The position numbers and the translations under genes were made by a program. Positions 9,060 through 17,561 of a DNA stretch of 64,000 bases are shown one piece after another. The notes under the pieces are model-generated. The model saw only the letters and a list, made by a program, of their open reading frames with translations. It had not been told where the DNA came from and did not search any database. Within the stretch, counting starts at the first letter, position 1, and each line of letters starts with the position of its first letter. Source of the stretch: Winogradskya consettensis (GTDB lineage: Bacteria; Actinomycetota; Actinomycetes; Mycobacteriales; Micromonosporaceae); NCBI RefSeq assembly GCF_018332715.1, contig NZ_BOQP01000004.1, positions 186,001 to 250,000 of the forward strand, given 5' to 3'.

Positions 9060-9770
9060 TCAATCGGTGAAACGGATGGTCTGCATGCCGGTTCTGCCAC
9101 CGTCGGCGACCAGGCTCCCCTCGACCTCGAGGATGCCGTATTCACCCTCGAGCTCGAACTGGCCCGAGTCGCCCGCCGGCACGACCCGCCAGGTCTGCGC
9201 CCCGGCACCGTCCTGACAGGTCCGCAGGGTCAGCGTCACCTCCGGGGTGGCCGCCACGCACATCCCGGGCCGTGCCGGTGGCACGATCACCACCCGGTTC
9301 GTGCCGGAGACCGGTGCCGGGCTCAGCATCATCTCCGTGGACGGGTCCTTCACCGAGCCGGTGAAGTCGACGACGTCGCCCGCGCCGATCTGCATCCACC
9401 GGTCCACCCCGTCGTCGGCGACGTCGATCAGCACACCGACGTTCAGGTCGACGCCGAGGTTCCGGAGCTGCTTGACGTTCGAGGTCACCGTGCTGGTGCG
9501 GGTCTTGGAGGTGACGGGGGCCGACGAGGACGGCGATGGCGATGGCGATGCCGGGGCGACCGGGTGATCGGGTCGCTCGGGACCGCGGTTCACCAGCACT
9601 CCGAGGCCGCCCGCCGCGATCAGGACGGCGACGAACGCGGCACCAGCCGCCCGGTTGCGGCGCCGGCGGGCCGCGCGGTGGCGGATCTCCCGGGCGGGCG
9701 CGGGGGCCGTGGTGTGCTGGAGGTGGTCGGAGTACGCCTCGAGGCCCTGCTGGATCCGATCGTCAGACAT
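9060..9770 (-). CDS. Membrane-anchored sigma-factor partner with extracellular domain (putative anti-sigma)
   Basis: The protein has 236 residues: a 40-residue cytoplasmic segment rich in Arg, one membrane helix (about 43-60), a Ser/Pro/Thr linker, and an extracellular domain of about 130 residues. Its start overlaps the stop of the ECF sigma gene by 8 bases, the usual place for an anti-sigma factor. I see no clear zinc-binding HxxxCxxC motif, so anti-sigma activity is inferred from position and topology. The outer domain (GVLIDVADDG, then a two-cysteine segment, then DSGQFEL) is the same as in the lipoproteins at 10319 and 17558. That suggests the domain senses or competes for a shared ligand. 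Confidence 0.7.
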   Translation of the reverse strand: MSDDRIQQGLEAYSDHLQHTTAPAPAREIRHRAARRRRNRAAGAAFVAVLIAAGGLGVLVNRGPERPDHPVAPASPSPSPSSSAPVTSKTRTSTVTSNVKQLRNLGVDLNVGVLIDVADDGVDRWMQIGAGDVVDFTGSVKDPSTEMMLSPAPVSGTNRVVIVPPARPGMCVAATPEVTLTLRTCQDGAGAQTWRVVPAGDSGQFELEGEYGILEVEGSLVADGGRTGMQTIRFTD

Positions 9771-10275
9771 CGCGGCGCTCCTGACCCGTCTCGAACATCT
9801 CGCTGTCGGTCAGCTGGGCGGCCAGGGCACGGCGCCCCCGGGCCAGCCAGGTGGTGACGGTACCCGCCGGGATGCCGGTCTCGCGGTGGATCTCGGCCAC
9901 ACTGAGCCCCGCCAGATGATGCAGGACGATCACCCGGCGCTGGTCCGCCGGGATGCGCCGCAGCGCCGCGACGATGGCGACGTGATCCGGGCTCAGTCCC
10001 TCGACGTGCCGGTCGGCGTTGTCGCTGCGATGGGCGTGCAACCGGTTGACGGCCTTGCGCCAGGCGCTCACCGCGTGGCGGTAGGCGACCTGGCGCACCC
10101 AGGCCTCGGGGTTGTCGAACCGGCTGATCCTGTGCCATCGGTTCCAGGCACGCAGGTACGCCTCGGCCACGGAGTCCTCCGCGTCGGCCCTGCTGCCCAC
10201 CATCATCGTGACGTGCGCGAGCACACGCCGCGACGAGGTCGCGTAGAACGCGTCGAAGTCGTCGGAATCACGCAT
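9763..10275 (-). CDS. ECF RNA polymerase sigma factor, SigE family
   Basis: The 170-residue protein contains region 2 (DFDAFYATSSRRVLAHVTM, then DAEDSVAEAYLRAWNRW) and region 4 (IPADQRRVIVLHHLAGLS, then GTVTTWLARGRRAL), typical of the short SigE-type ECF factors of actinomycetes. The ATG at 10275 has an AGGAG site about 11 bases upstream. The longer open frame beyond it is a shadow of other coding sequence. Downstream it overlaps a membrane protein that is the probable anti-sigma factor; upstream lies a lipoprotein with the same extracellular domain. It probably directs transcription of an envelope-related regulon that may include its own operon. Confidence 0.9.
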   Translation of the reverse strand: MRDSDDFDAFYATSSRRVLAHVTMMVGSRADAEDSVAEAYLRAWNRWHRISRFDNPEAWVRQVAYRHAVSAWRKAVNRLHAHRSDNADRHVEGLSPDHVAIVAALRRIPADQRRVIVLHHLAGLSVAEIHRETGIPAGTVTTWLARGRRALAAQLTDSEMFETGQERRDV

Positions 10276-10318
10276 GGACAGGGGAACTCCTGGTGGTCTC
10301 GGCCTTCGCCGGGTGGTG

Positions 10319-10987
10319 TCAGCTCGAGAACGGGATCGTCTGCAGGCCCGTGCGACCGGACCCGCCCGTGGTGATCCGCCCGTTGTCGACCGTAACGATG
10401 CCGTACGCACCCTTGAGCTCGAACTGGCCGGAATCCCCGCCCGGGACGACGGTCCAGATCTGCGCGGCACGGCCCGCCTGGCAGGTCTCCAGCGCCAGCG
10501 CGGCACCCTTGGTATCGGCGACGCAGCTGCCCTTGCCGAGGTCCTCGTTGAAGAACGGCGGCTTGATCAGTACGCGGTTCTTCGCGCTCACCGGTGCCGC
10601 CTTGAGCGCCATCATCGTCGAGTCGGTCCTGCTCGTGCCGGTGAAGTCCACGCCGTTCCTGCCGACCTGCAGGTAACGGTCCTCGCCGTCGTCAGCGACA
10701 TCGATGAGCACTCCCTCGCCGACATCGATGCCGAGCCGCTCGAGCTGGCTGAGGTCCGACGTGGCCGCCCTGGTGGCCGCCTTGGTCGCTGTCTTGGTCG
10801 CTGTCTTGGTCGCTGCCTTGGTCGCTGCCTTGGTGGGGGTCGCCGCCGCGGTCGCCATTTCCGTTGCGATCGCCGCGGCGGGCGAGGTCGGAGCAGTCGA
10901 GGCGGCGGGTGCGGATGCCGTCGGGGTGGCGTTCGCGCAGGCTGAGAGGAGGGCGAGGGCGGCTGCTCCGGTGATGATCGTGCGCAT
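10319..10987 (-). CDS. Secreted lipoprotein sharing the sigma-partner ectodomain
   Basis: The 222-residue product begins with a lipoprotein signal peptide (lipobox ALLSAC, acylated Cys about residue 17), then an Ala/Thr/Lys-rich linker with four-residue KAAT/KTAT repeats. A C-terminal domain of about 140 residues follows. That domain has GVLIDVADDG, two conserved cysteines (SCVADT and LETCQ) likely to pair, a QxW-like IWTV segment and GDSGQFEL near the end. The same domain occurs in the sigma partner at 9060 and the lipoprotein at 17558. The gene lies 43 bases before the sigma gene on the same strand, so one operon is likely. Family name and function are unknown to me. Confidence 0.8.
   Translation of the reverse strand: MRTIITGAAALALLSACANATPTASAPAASTAPTSPAAAIATEMATAAATPTKAATKAATKTATKTATKAATRAATSDLSQLERLGIDVGEGVLIDVADDGEDRYLQVGRNGVDFTGTSRTDSTMMALKAAPVSAKNRVLIKPPFFNEDLGKGSCVADTKGAALALETCQAGRAAQIWTVVPGGDSGQFELKGAYGIVTVDNGRITTGGSGRTGLQTIPFSS
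10761..10832 (-). repeat. Six 12-bp units encoding K(A/T)AT-type linker
   Basis: Six near-identical 12-base units encode the four-residue repeats KAAT, KAAT, KTAT, KTAT, KAAT and RAAT in the lipoprotein linker between the lipid anchor and the folded domain. Such a run probably spans the cell wall and is prone to length change by slippage. Confidence 0.9.
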
Positions 10988-11033
10988 GGTGGCTCCCTGG
11001 GGGTCGGTAGATACACCCCGGACACGCCTGCGC

Positions 11034-11062
11034 GACGCCGCTGATTTCACCGCTGAGGTAAC
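11034..11062 (-). promoter_or_regulatory. Possible ECF-type promoter upstream of lipoprotein-sigma operon
   Basis: Reading the minus strand, GTTACC (11062-11057) is followed after 16 bases by CGGCGTC (11040-11034), about 45 bases before the lipoprotein start at 10987. Spacing and the CGTC-like -10 fit an ECF promoter, but the -35 lacks the usual GGAAC. This is a weak visual match only. Confidence 0.2.
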
Positions 11063-11236
11063 AAAAAGATCACGGCAACAGCGACCGGCGGTAGGGGTGG
11101 GGCGGGTGTCACCGCGGACCTGCCTGTCCGGATCCTGGACCTGACTGCCGCTCGCTCCGAGCCGTTCGCGTCGCGAGCCAGATCTTGATCTAATCCATGA
11201 CGGCGGTACGAACCGAGTGCGGGGAGTGGTGGAGAC

Positions 11237-14200
11237 GTGGCGGTGCGGCTGCGGATCCTCGGCCCGCTGCGGGTGTGGCACGACGACGCCGGGGCGGTCG
11301 CGCTCACGGGACAGCCGGCGTACCTGCTGGCCCTGCTTCTCGCCCGGGAGGACCGGCCGCTCACCACGGCCGAGCTGATCGATCTGATCTGGGGCGACGC
11401 CGCGCCCACCAGCGCCCTGAACATCCTCCACAAGTACATCGGTGCGCTGCGGCGATTGCTGGAACCGGAGCTCCCCGCCCGCGACCCCGGCTCGTACCTG
11501 CTGCGCCGGGGCACCGGCTATCTGCTCACGGCCGGCCCGGAGACCCTCGATCTCGCCGCCTTCCGGGCCCACGTCCGGCTGGCAGAGGCCGCTGTCACCG
11601 CCGGGCGCACCGCGGCGGCGCTCGACGCCTATGTGGACGCGCTCGAGCTCTGGCACGGACCCGCGGGCGACGGGCTGGACCGCGGATCGGCATTCGCCGC
11701 GCTGAACGACGATTTCCTCTCCACCTGTGTGGCCGCCGCCGGGCTCGCCGTGTCGATGGGCGGGCCGCAGCGGATCCTCCGGGCGCTGCGCCTGGCCGCC
11801 GCGATGGCACCGTTGAACGAACCGGTGCAGGCGAGTCTCATCACCACGCTGGCCGCGGCGGGGAAACGGGCCGAGGCGCTGTCCACGTTCGCTGCGGTCC
11901 AGGCCCGGCTGATCGAGGAACTCGGCATCGATCCCGGGCCGGAGCTGCTGGCCGCGCAGCAGGGGGTGCAGGCCGCTGACACCGACGGTGTCCTGGTCGG
12001 ACGGGCCGCCGAGCTGGGGGTCCTGCGGCAGGCCCTCGATGCGGCGGCCGGCGGCGCTTCCCGGCTGGTGCTCGTCGAGGGTGAGCCGGGCGGCGGGAAG
12101 ACCCGGTTGCTGCAGGAGAGTGCGCGGGAAGCCGAGGGCCGTGGCGTGGTGGTTGCCTGGGGTCGTTGTCTCCACGGCGACGGCATGCCCGCGATGTGGC
12201 CCTGGGTCCAGGCGGTCGGTTCCGTGCTCGACGCCCTGCCCGCCACGGCACGGGACAGCCGGATCGCCGGCGAGCTCGGCCGGATCGTGGCACCGCCCGC
12301 GGAGAGTCCCGCGCTGACACCGCCGGACGAGGGGACCCAGTTCCGGCTCTTCGAACAGGTCGTCGCGGCCATCGGCGAGGTGGCGGCCGCGCGTACCGTG
12401 CTGCTCGTCATCGACGATCTGCAGTGGGCCGACATCGCCTCGCTGCGCCTCTTCGAGCATCTGGCGACCCGGCTGCCGCGCGGAACCGTGGTCGTCGGTG
12501 CGTTCCGCGATCGCGCGCCCGCCCCTGACGCGCGCCTCGCCCGCATCCTCGCGATCGATCACGGCAGGATCCCCGTCGAACCGCTCAGCCGATCGGAGGT
12601 CGGTGCGCTCGTCCGCCACGAGACCGGGGCCGATCCCGATCCGGAGACCGTACGGGACATCCACACCCGTACGGCCGGCAACCCGTTCTTCGTCCGTGAG
12701 TTGTCCCGGCTGCTCACCGACGACACCGCGATCCGGACCCGGGTGCCGTCCACCGTGCGCGACATCGTCCGGGAGCGGATGACCGGGCTCGACCCCGACA
12801 CCGAACGGCTGCTGCGGATCGCCGCGCTGCTGGGCCCCGACCTGGACATCAGCCTGCTGGCCGACGCCGCCGGTCTCGACAGCGGGACATGCCACGCCCG
12901 CATGGGGACACTGCGCGCCGCCGGCCTGCTCACCCCGTTCCGCTTCACCCATGACCTGGTACGCGAGTCGGTCGCCGACATGATCCCGAGGCACCTGGCG
13001 ACCCGGCTGCACCTCCGGATCGCCGCCGCCCTGGAACACGCCGACCGCGACGACGACGAGCGCCTCGCGCACCACCTGTGGTCCGCCGGCCCGCTGGCCG
13101 ATCCCGCCCGCACGGCAGCCGCGCTGATCCGGGCGGGTCACCACGCGGCCGCCAAGTCCGCGTTCGAGTCCGCCGAGCGGCACCTGCAGTCGGCCGCGGG
13201 GATAGCGCGGACTGCGGGCCTGGCGGAGGTGGAGCTGACCGCGTTGTCGCAGCTGGCGATGGTCGCCGGGATGCGCTCGGGGTACAGCGCCGCGGCACCC
13301 GGGCTGTTGAAGCGGGCCGAGCACCTGGCGCGCGGACTCGGCCGGGAGCGGCAGGCCACCGAATTCCTGTTCTCCCGCAGAGCCGCGCACTCCCAGGCCG
13401 CGCAGCTCGATCACAGCCGCAGGCTCGCGCACCGGATGCTCCGGCAGGGCGAGACGTCCGGCGACCCGGTCGTTCGCGCGTACGGCCTGCACGCCTGGGG
13501 CATCCATCAGTGGGACACCGGCAACGTCGGTGAGGCGTTCCGCTATCTCAGCCAGTCGAACCGGGCCATGCTCGACGACCTGGCCCGGCGCGACGACCAC
13601 CCGCTGCGGCACGACCTGCGGCTGATGTCGGCCGGGATGCTCGCGGAGACGACCGCCCTGCACGGCGATGTGGCCGCGGCGCGGGCGCTGCTCGACACTT
13701 TGGAGACGGTTGCGGGCGGCGACCCGTACGCGGTCACGGTCCGGACGGCCTTCTCCGCGAGAATCGCCGCGATGGCCGCCGACCCCGCCTGGGCGCTGCG
13801 CGCGGCGGAGCGGGGCATCGCCGAGGATCCCGGTTTCTCGTACACCTTCTTCGGCGCCTACCTGCGCCTGGCCCGGTCCTGGGCACGGGCGATGACCGGT
13901 GACGACCCCGCCGGCGCCGCGACGGAGGCCGAAACCGTCATCACCACGGTCCTGCTCGACCCGCCCCGCTCGAACGTGGCCACCTGGTACGCCCTGCTCG
14001 CCGAGATGTGGCTCGCCGCCGGCCGCCCGGACGACGCCGCCCACGCCCTCGACCGCGCCGGCGAGTTCCTCGACGCCCACGGTCAGCGCTACGCCGAGGG
14101 CCTGCTCCTGCTGCTCCGCGCCGAGTTGCTGCTGGCCCGCGGCGAACCCGTCGCCGTCGTCCGGGCCGCAGCCGAGCGGGCCCGGGCACGCTCCCTGGAG

Positions 14201-14299
14201 TCGGAGGCTCACCTTTTCGCCCGGCGCGCCGACACCCTGCTGGCCGGGCTCAGTCGTCCTCCCGGGCGGAGCGGCGCAGGACCAGGATGCTCCCCGTGA
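11237..14299 (+). CDS. Large SARP-AAA ATPase transcriptional regulator (second copy)
   Basis: The protein has 1020 residues in the same architecture as the gene at 5730: SARP winged helix (1-100), BTAD (100-245), AAA ATPase with Walker A GEPGGGKTR near 283 and Walker B VLLVIDDLQWAD near 389, then a long helical repeat region. It lacks the VEPG linker. The start is a GTG at 11237 beginning MAVRLRILGPLRVW, which aligns with the paralogue start. It is divergent from the lipoprotein-sigma operon, so it could control it, though that is inference. Its 3' end overlaps the convergent membrane-protein gene by 50 bases. Confidence 0.88.
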   Translation: MAVRLRILGPLRVWHDDAGAVALTGQPAYLLALLLAREDRPLTTAELIDLIWGDAAPTSALNILHKYIGALRRLLEPELPARDPGSYLLRRGTGYLLTAGPETLDLAAFRAHVRLAEAAVTAGRTAAALDAYVDALELWHGPAGDGLDRGSAFAALNDDFLSTCVAAAGLAVSMGGPQRILRALRLAAAMAPLNEPVQASLITTLAAAGKRAEALSTFAAVQARLIEELGIDPGPELLAAQQGVQAADTDGVLVGRAAELGVLRQALDAAAGGASRLVLVEGEPGGGKTRLLQESAREAEGRGVVVAWGRCLHGDGMPAMWPWVQAVGSVLDALPATARDSRIAGELGRIVAPPAESPALTPPDEGTQFRLFEQVVAAIGEVAAARTVLLVIDDLQWADIASLRLFEHLATRLPRGTVVVGAFRDRAPAPDARLARILAIDHGRIPVEPLSRSEVGALVRHETGADPDPETVRDIHTRTAGNPFFVRELSRLLTDDTAIRTRVPSTVRDIVRERMTGLDPDTERLLRIAALLGPDLDISLLADAAGLDSGTCHARMGTLRAAGLLTPFRFTHDLVRESVADMIPRHLATRLHLRIAAALEHADRDDDERLAHHLWSAGPLADPARTAAALIRAGHHAAAKSAFESAERHLQSAAGIARTAGLAEVELTALSQLAMVAGMRSGYSAAAPGLLKRAEHLARGLGRERQATEFLFSRRAAHSQAAQLDHSRRLAHRMLRQGETSGDPVVRAYGLHAWGIHQWDTGNVGEAFRYLSQSNRAMLDDLARRDDHPLRHDLRLMSAGMLAETTALHGDVAAARALLDTLETVAGGDPYAVTVRTAFSARIAAMAADPAWALRAAERGIAEDPGFSYTFFGAYLRLARSWARAMTGDDPAGAATEAETVITTVLLDPPRSNVATWYALLAEMWLAAGRPDDAAHALDRAGEFLDAHGQRYAEGLLLLLRAELLLARGEPVAVVRAAAERARARSLESEAHLFARRADTLLAGLSRPPGRSGAGPGCSP
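12620..12728 (+). repeat. 109-bp near-identical block shared with 7389-7497
   Basis: This is the partner of the block at 7389-7497, with one base different over 109. It is in the same position of the ATPase module in the paralogous regulator. Identity drops sharply on both sides. Confidence 0.9.
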
Positions 14300-14690
14300 C
14301 ACCGATGAGGACGATGGCCAGCGCGACGCTCCCCCAGCCCTCGCCCGACCAGTAGACGTCGCGCAGCTCGATCAGCAGCGCGGCCTCATCGATGACGAGC
14401 GCGAGCCCCACGCCGTACGCCGCGCCCGCGACCATGTTGAACCGCGACGAGCGGTTGACCAGCCCGCCGAACCCCACCGCCATCAGGATCAAAATCCCCC
14501 AGACATAGTGATGCAGATGTACGCCACCCAGGCTGACGTCACCGAAACCGCGCACCTTCAGATGGATCAGCAGCGTGAGTACCCGCAGGAAGACGAACGT
14601 GATCGTGAACGTCCACCACGCCAGGATGAGACCACGCCGCACCCGGGCGGCCTCCCGCAACCGCCTCGGCCGATTTCCGAGAACAACCAT
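14250..14690 (-). CDS. Four-helix integral membrane protein, function unknown
   Basis: Starting from the ATG at 14690, which has a GGGAGG site six bases upstream, the product is 146 residues with about four membrane helices. A histidine-rich LGGVHLHHYVWG segment lies between helices 1 and 2, and a conserved acidic DEAALL near helix 4. A TTG at 14714 would add eight residues but has no better ribosome site. The HLHHYVWG pattern recurs in small actinobacterial membrane proteins of unknown role. It is followed 36 bases upstream by another membrane protein on the same strand, probably one operon. No function is assigned. Confidence 0.75.
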   Translation of the reverse strand: MVVLGNRPRRLREAARVRRGLILAWWTFTITFVFLRVLTLLIHLKVRGFGDVSLGGVHLHHYVWGILILMAVGFGGLVNRSSRFNMVAGAAYGVGLALVIDEAALLIELRDVYWSGEGWGSVALAIVLIGVTGSILVLRRSAREDD

Positions 14691-14726
14691 GTGAACCTCC
14701 CGTACGAGTCGCAATGTCGAGGGTCA

Positions 14727-15374
14727 TCAGGCCTTGACCTGCGCCCGGGTGATCAGGTCGTGCACCGGCTTCGTCCCGCTGCCGACCAGCACCCCCGTCA
14801 CCAGCGCGTCGGCCCACACGGGCACCGCGTCCCAGCCCGCGGCCGCGATGCCGTGCAGGACGTAGAAGCCGCACAGCGACGAGATCACCGTGGCCACCGC
14901 GGTCGCCACACCCCACAGCAGCACCGTGCGAACGGCCTGGGAGCGGGCGGCCAGCGCCTCGGCCTCCGCGACCGCCACGAGATCCTGATGGCTGAGCTGG
15001 CCGGCCTGGTTGACGGCGTACGCCCGGGCCCGCTCCACCGCCGCACGCGCGGCCCGCCCCGGCATCCACCGCGCGAACGGCTCCAGCAGCCGCTCCACCG
15101 CGGCGGCGAAGACGAGCAACCCCGCGAAGACGGTGCTGGTGTCCGAGGGGCGGATCACGGCCGCACTGCCGTTGACCGTCCAGAGCAACCAGGACACCAC
15201 GAGACCCGCGCCGACGATGCCGAACGAGCCGAGCACGATCAGCCCACCGACCGGCGGCGTGGGAACAGCCGCGGCCTGGGGCGCGGCTTCCTCGGTGGGT
15301 GCGGGTGCGGGCGCTGCCGCTGCGATCAGCGAGCCGGCCAGGGATTCCAGGGTGGCGCGAGATACGAGTGCCAC
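14727..15374 (-). CDS. Membrane protein of unknown function with Ala/Pro-rich N-terminus
   Basis: The GTG at 15374 has a GAGGAG site five bases upstream, giving 215 residues. The sequence starts with a short helix, then an Ala/Pro/Glu stretch. Membrane helices follow at about 50-75 and 80-100, then a soluble region with EPFARWMPGRAARAAVERA, and helices near 155-175 and 185-200. No catalytic motif is visible. It lies directly before the four-helix protein at 14250, suggesting a small two-gene operon. I do not recognise a family. Confidence 0.65.
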   Translation of the reverse strand: MALVSRATLESLAGSLIAAAAPAPAPTEEAAPQAAAVPTPPVGGLIVLGSFGIVGAGLVVSWLLWTVNGSAAVIRPSDTSTVFAGLLVFAAAVERLLEPFARWMPGRAARAAVERARAYAVNQAGQLSHQDLVAVAEAEALAARSQAVRTVLLWGVATAVATVISSLCGFYVLHGIAAAGWDAVPVWADALVTGVLVGSGTKPVHDLITRAQVKA

Positions 15375-15471
15375 GATCACTCCTCGAATAGCGTGTCCAC
15401 GATGGACCTGCTGCTGAGAAGTGATCGTCGCGACGACGCCATTGTTCAGGTGCGCTGCATCACAGCGTCCC

Positions 15472-16803
15472 TCACGGAAGTGGAATGGCGGTGAACACGC
15501 CGCGCGGGTCGTACTTTTCCTTGATCGATCGCAGGCGCGTGGCATTGGCGCCGAAGCTGAACGGGATCTGGTCCGTGGCACCGGGGCCGAGCAGATTGGC
15601 GTAACCGCCGGGAAGCGCGAAGGGGCGCAGGGCCTCGTCGAGATCGGCGGTCCACCGCCGGTTCTCCGCGGATCGGCTCGCGTCCGGCCAGAGGGAGATC
15701 ATCTCGATCAGCCGGTGCGGGGTACGCAGCCCGAAAGCCGTCGCGTCCGGGGCGACCCGGGCCGCAGCACCACCGAAAGCGTGCAGCGCCACGGTCGACA
15801 ACGGCGAGGGCACGCGAGCGAAGTGCTCGGTCAGCACGTCGACGATCTCGTCGCTCACCTCGGGCACCGAGCGGGTCCGCAGGTCGACGTGCCGGCCGTA
15901 GGGGAAACCGGCACTCATCGCGGCCGCCGATCCGGCGAGGCTCTGCTCCGCCACCTCGGCCATGACCGGCGTTCCCAGACGGGCGAGGGCATGGACCGGC
16001 CCGTCCTCGGCCAGCCCGGTCGCCGCGTCGCCGCACCAGGTCGCCGAGACCAGCAGGAGCGGTGTGCCGTCCGGGCCGCTGAGGAACGCGGACAGTACGT
16101 ACAGCTCGTCGGGGAACTCCGTCTCCCGCAGCCGCGAGAGCACCTGTGCGGCCTGCGTGAGCGGATACATCACGGTGCCGGCCACGATCGAGGGGACGCG
16201 GTGCACGTCGAAGCGCGCGGAGACCACGACGCCGAAGTTCCCGCCACCACCGCGCAGCGCCCACAGGAGGTCGTCGTCCGCGGTGACCAGCGACCCGTCG
16301 GCGAGGACCACGTCGGCGCCGGTCAGATTGTCGGCTGCCAGCCCGTACCGTCCGCTGAGCGGTCCGTAGCCGCCACCCGTCGCCAGGCCCACCACCCCGA
16401 CCGAGGCGACCGTGCCGGTGACCGCGACCAGCCCGTGCTCCCCGGTCGCCGACAACAGCTCGCCGATGCTCGTGCCGCCACCGACGACGGCCTGCCGGGT
16501 CACCGGGTCCACCCGCACGGAGTTCAGGGCGGCCAGGTCGATGGTGATGCCGCCGTCCCGCAGCGCACGGCCCGCCCAGTCGTGCCCGCGCCCGCGTACG
16601 GACAGGGGGATGCCCTGAGATCCGGCGAAGGCCACCACGGCTTGCACATCGGTGACCGTCTCGCAGCGGACGACCACTGCTGGGCGGTGGGTGATCGCGC
16701 CGTTCCAGGGCGTGATCAGCGCCTCGAACTCAGTGGCGCTGGTGAGGATCTGCTCGGGCCGCAGATGAGCCTTGAGCGCGGAGACGTCGGGCGGCGGAAC
16801 CAT
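15472..16803 (-). CDS. FAD-linked oxidase, berberine-bridge enzyme type
   Basis: The product is 443 residues from the ATG at 16803. The N-terminal half is a PCMH FAD-binding domain: RCETVTDVQAVVAFA, then SVRGRGHDWAG, whose His is the expected site for covalent FAD attachment, then GGGTSIGELL and VASVGVVGLATGGGYG. The C-terminal part ends with the BBE-type segment (ANATRLRSIKEKYDPRGVF). Such enzymes oxidise alcohols, sugars or natural-product intermediates with oxygen. The second covalent Cys of bicovalent members is not evident. It is divergent from the PPOX flavoprotein gene, sharing a 119-base promoter region with a clear palindrome. Substrate unknown. Confidence 0.9.
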   Translation of the reverse strand: MVPPPDVSALKAHLRPEQILTSATEFEALITPWNGAITHRPAVVVRCETVTDVQAVVAFAGSQGIPLSVRGRGHDWAGRALRDGGITIDLAALNSVRVDPVTRQAVVGGGTSIGELLSATGEHGLVAVTGTVASVGVVGLATGGGYGPLSGRYGLAADNLTGADVVLADGSLVTADDDLLWALRGGGGNFGVVVSARFDVHRVPSIVAGTVMYPLTQAAQVLSRLRETEFPDELYVLSAFLSGPDGTPLLLVSATWCGDAATGLAEDGPVHALARLGTPVMAEVAEQSLAGSAAAMSAGFPYGRHVDLRTRSVPEVSDEIVDVLTEHFARVPSPLSTVALHAFGGAAARVAPDATAFGLRTPHRLIEMISLWPDASRSAENRRWTADLDEALRPFALPGGYANLLGPGATDQIPFSFGANATRLRSIKEKYDPRGVFTAIPLP

Positions 16804-16870
16804 CGCAGGACCATAGCGCCGGTTCAGGGTGGCCCGGCACACCGTTGCGGGAAGCCGCAATGCACAGATC

Positions 16871-16891
16871 GTCAAGTGGCAGCCATTTGAC
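16871..16891. promoter_or_regulatory. Operator-like palindrome before the PPOX gene
   Basis: GTCAAGTGG and CCATTTGAC (9-3-9) match as an inverted repeat at 8 of 9 positions. The site lies 32 bases before the PPOX start and 68 bases from the FAD oxidase start. Its size and symmetry suit a MarR, TetR or HxlR type repressor; no such gene is adjacent. Confidence 0.5.
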
Positions 16892-16922
16892 TTCAGGCCG
16901 GTACCGAGACCTGGAGGATGAG

Positions 16923-17561
16923 ATGCCGCACCGCTATCTGACCGCCCTGGAAACGCCGTCCGTCGAGGCCGCCCAGCGCGAATACGGCAGCTATTCCGCG
17001 ATGCGGCGGCTGATCGCGGGCTGGGACACCGACGCCGCGCTCGGGGACGACGAGGCGGCGTTCATCGCCGAGCGCGACAGCTTCTACCTGGGCACGGTCG
17101 GCGAGAACGGCTGGCCGTACGTGCAGCATCGCGGCGGGCCACCCGGGTTCCTGAAGGTGCTGGGACCGAGCCTGCTCGGCTGGGCGGACTACCGGGGCAA
17201 CCGCCAGTACGTGACCGTCGGCAACCTCAAGGCGTCCGCCCGCGTCTCGCTGTTCCTCATGGACTACGCACACCGGCAGCGACTCAAGATCCTCGGCGAG
17301 GCGACAACGATCGACGCCCGCCACGACGACGCTCTGCCCCTGCTCGACCGGGTCAGCACGCCGGACTACCGCGCGCACGTCGAACGGGTCATCACCGTCG
17401 AGGTCCACGCCTACGACTGGAACTGCCCGCAGCACATCACCCCGCGCTGGACGCAGGACGAGCTCGCTCCCGTGCTGCAGAAGCTGCGCGCCGAGCTCGA
17501 CGAGCTTCGCGCCCGCAACCGCCAGCTGGAAAAAGCATCTCTCAAGGAGGAAACATCATGA
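16923..17561 (+). CDS. PPOX-family flavin-nucleotide-binding protein
   Basis: The ATG at 16923 follows GGAGG (16913-16917) and yields 212 residues. The core (ERDSFYLGTVGENGWPYVQH, then VTVGNLKASARVSLFLMDY and RLKILGEAT) is a pyridoxamine-5'-phosphate-oxidase-like split barrel that binds FMN or F420. The C-terminus carries a short coiled coil (LQKLRAELDELRARNRQLE). Members reduce or detoxify small electrophiles, but individual functions vary widely. Its stop overlaps the next lipoprotein start as ATGA, so the two are co-translated. The palindrome upstream suggests inducible control. Confidence 0.85.
   Translation: MPHRYLTALETPSVEAAQREYGSYSAMRRLIAGWDTDAALGDDEAAFIAERDSFYLGTVGENGWPYVQHRGGPPGFLKVLGPSLLGWADYRGNRQYVTVGNLKASARVSLFLMDYAHRQRLKILGEATTIDARHDDALPLLDRVSTPDYRAHVERVITVEVHAYDWNCPQHITPRWTQDELAPVLQKLRAELDELRARNRQLEKASLKEETS

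Noticed and set aside
10319..14302. A 1327-codon minus-strand frame running through the SARP gene and the lipoprotein
   Set aside because: Only its last 222 codons, with a lipoprotein signal peptide, are a real gene; the rest is antisense to a recognisable SARP-ATPase gene.
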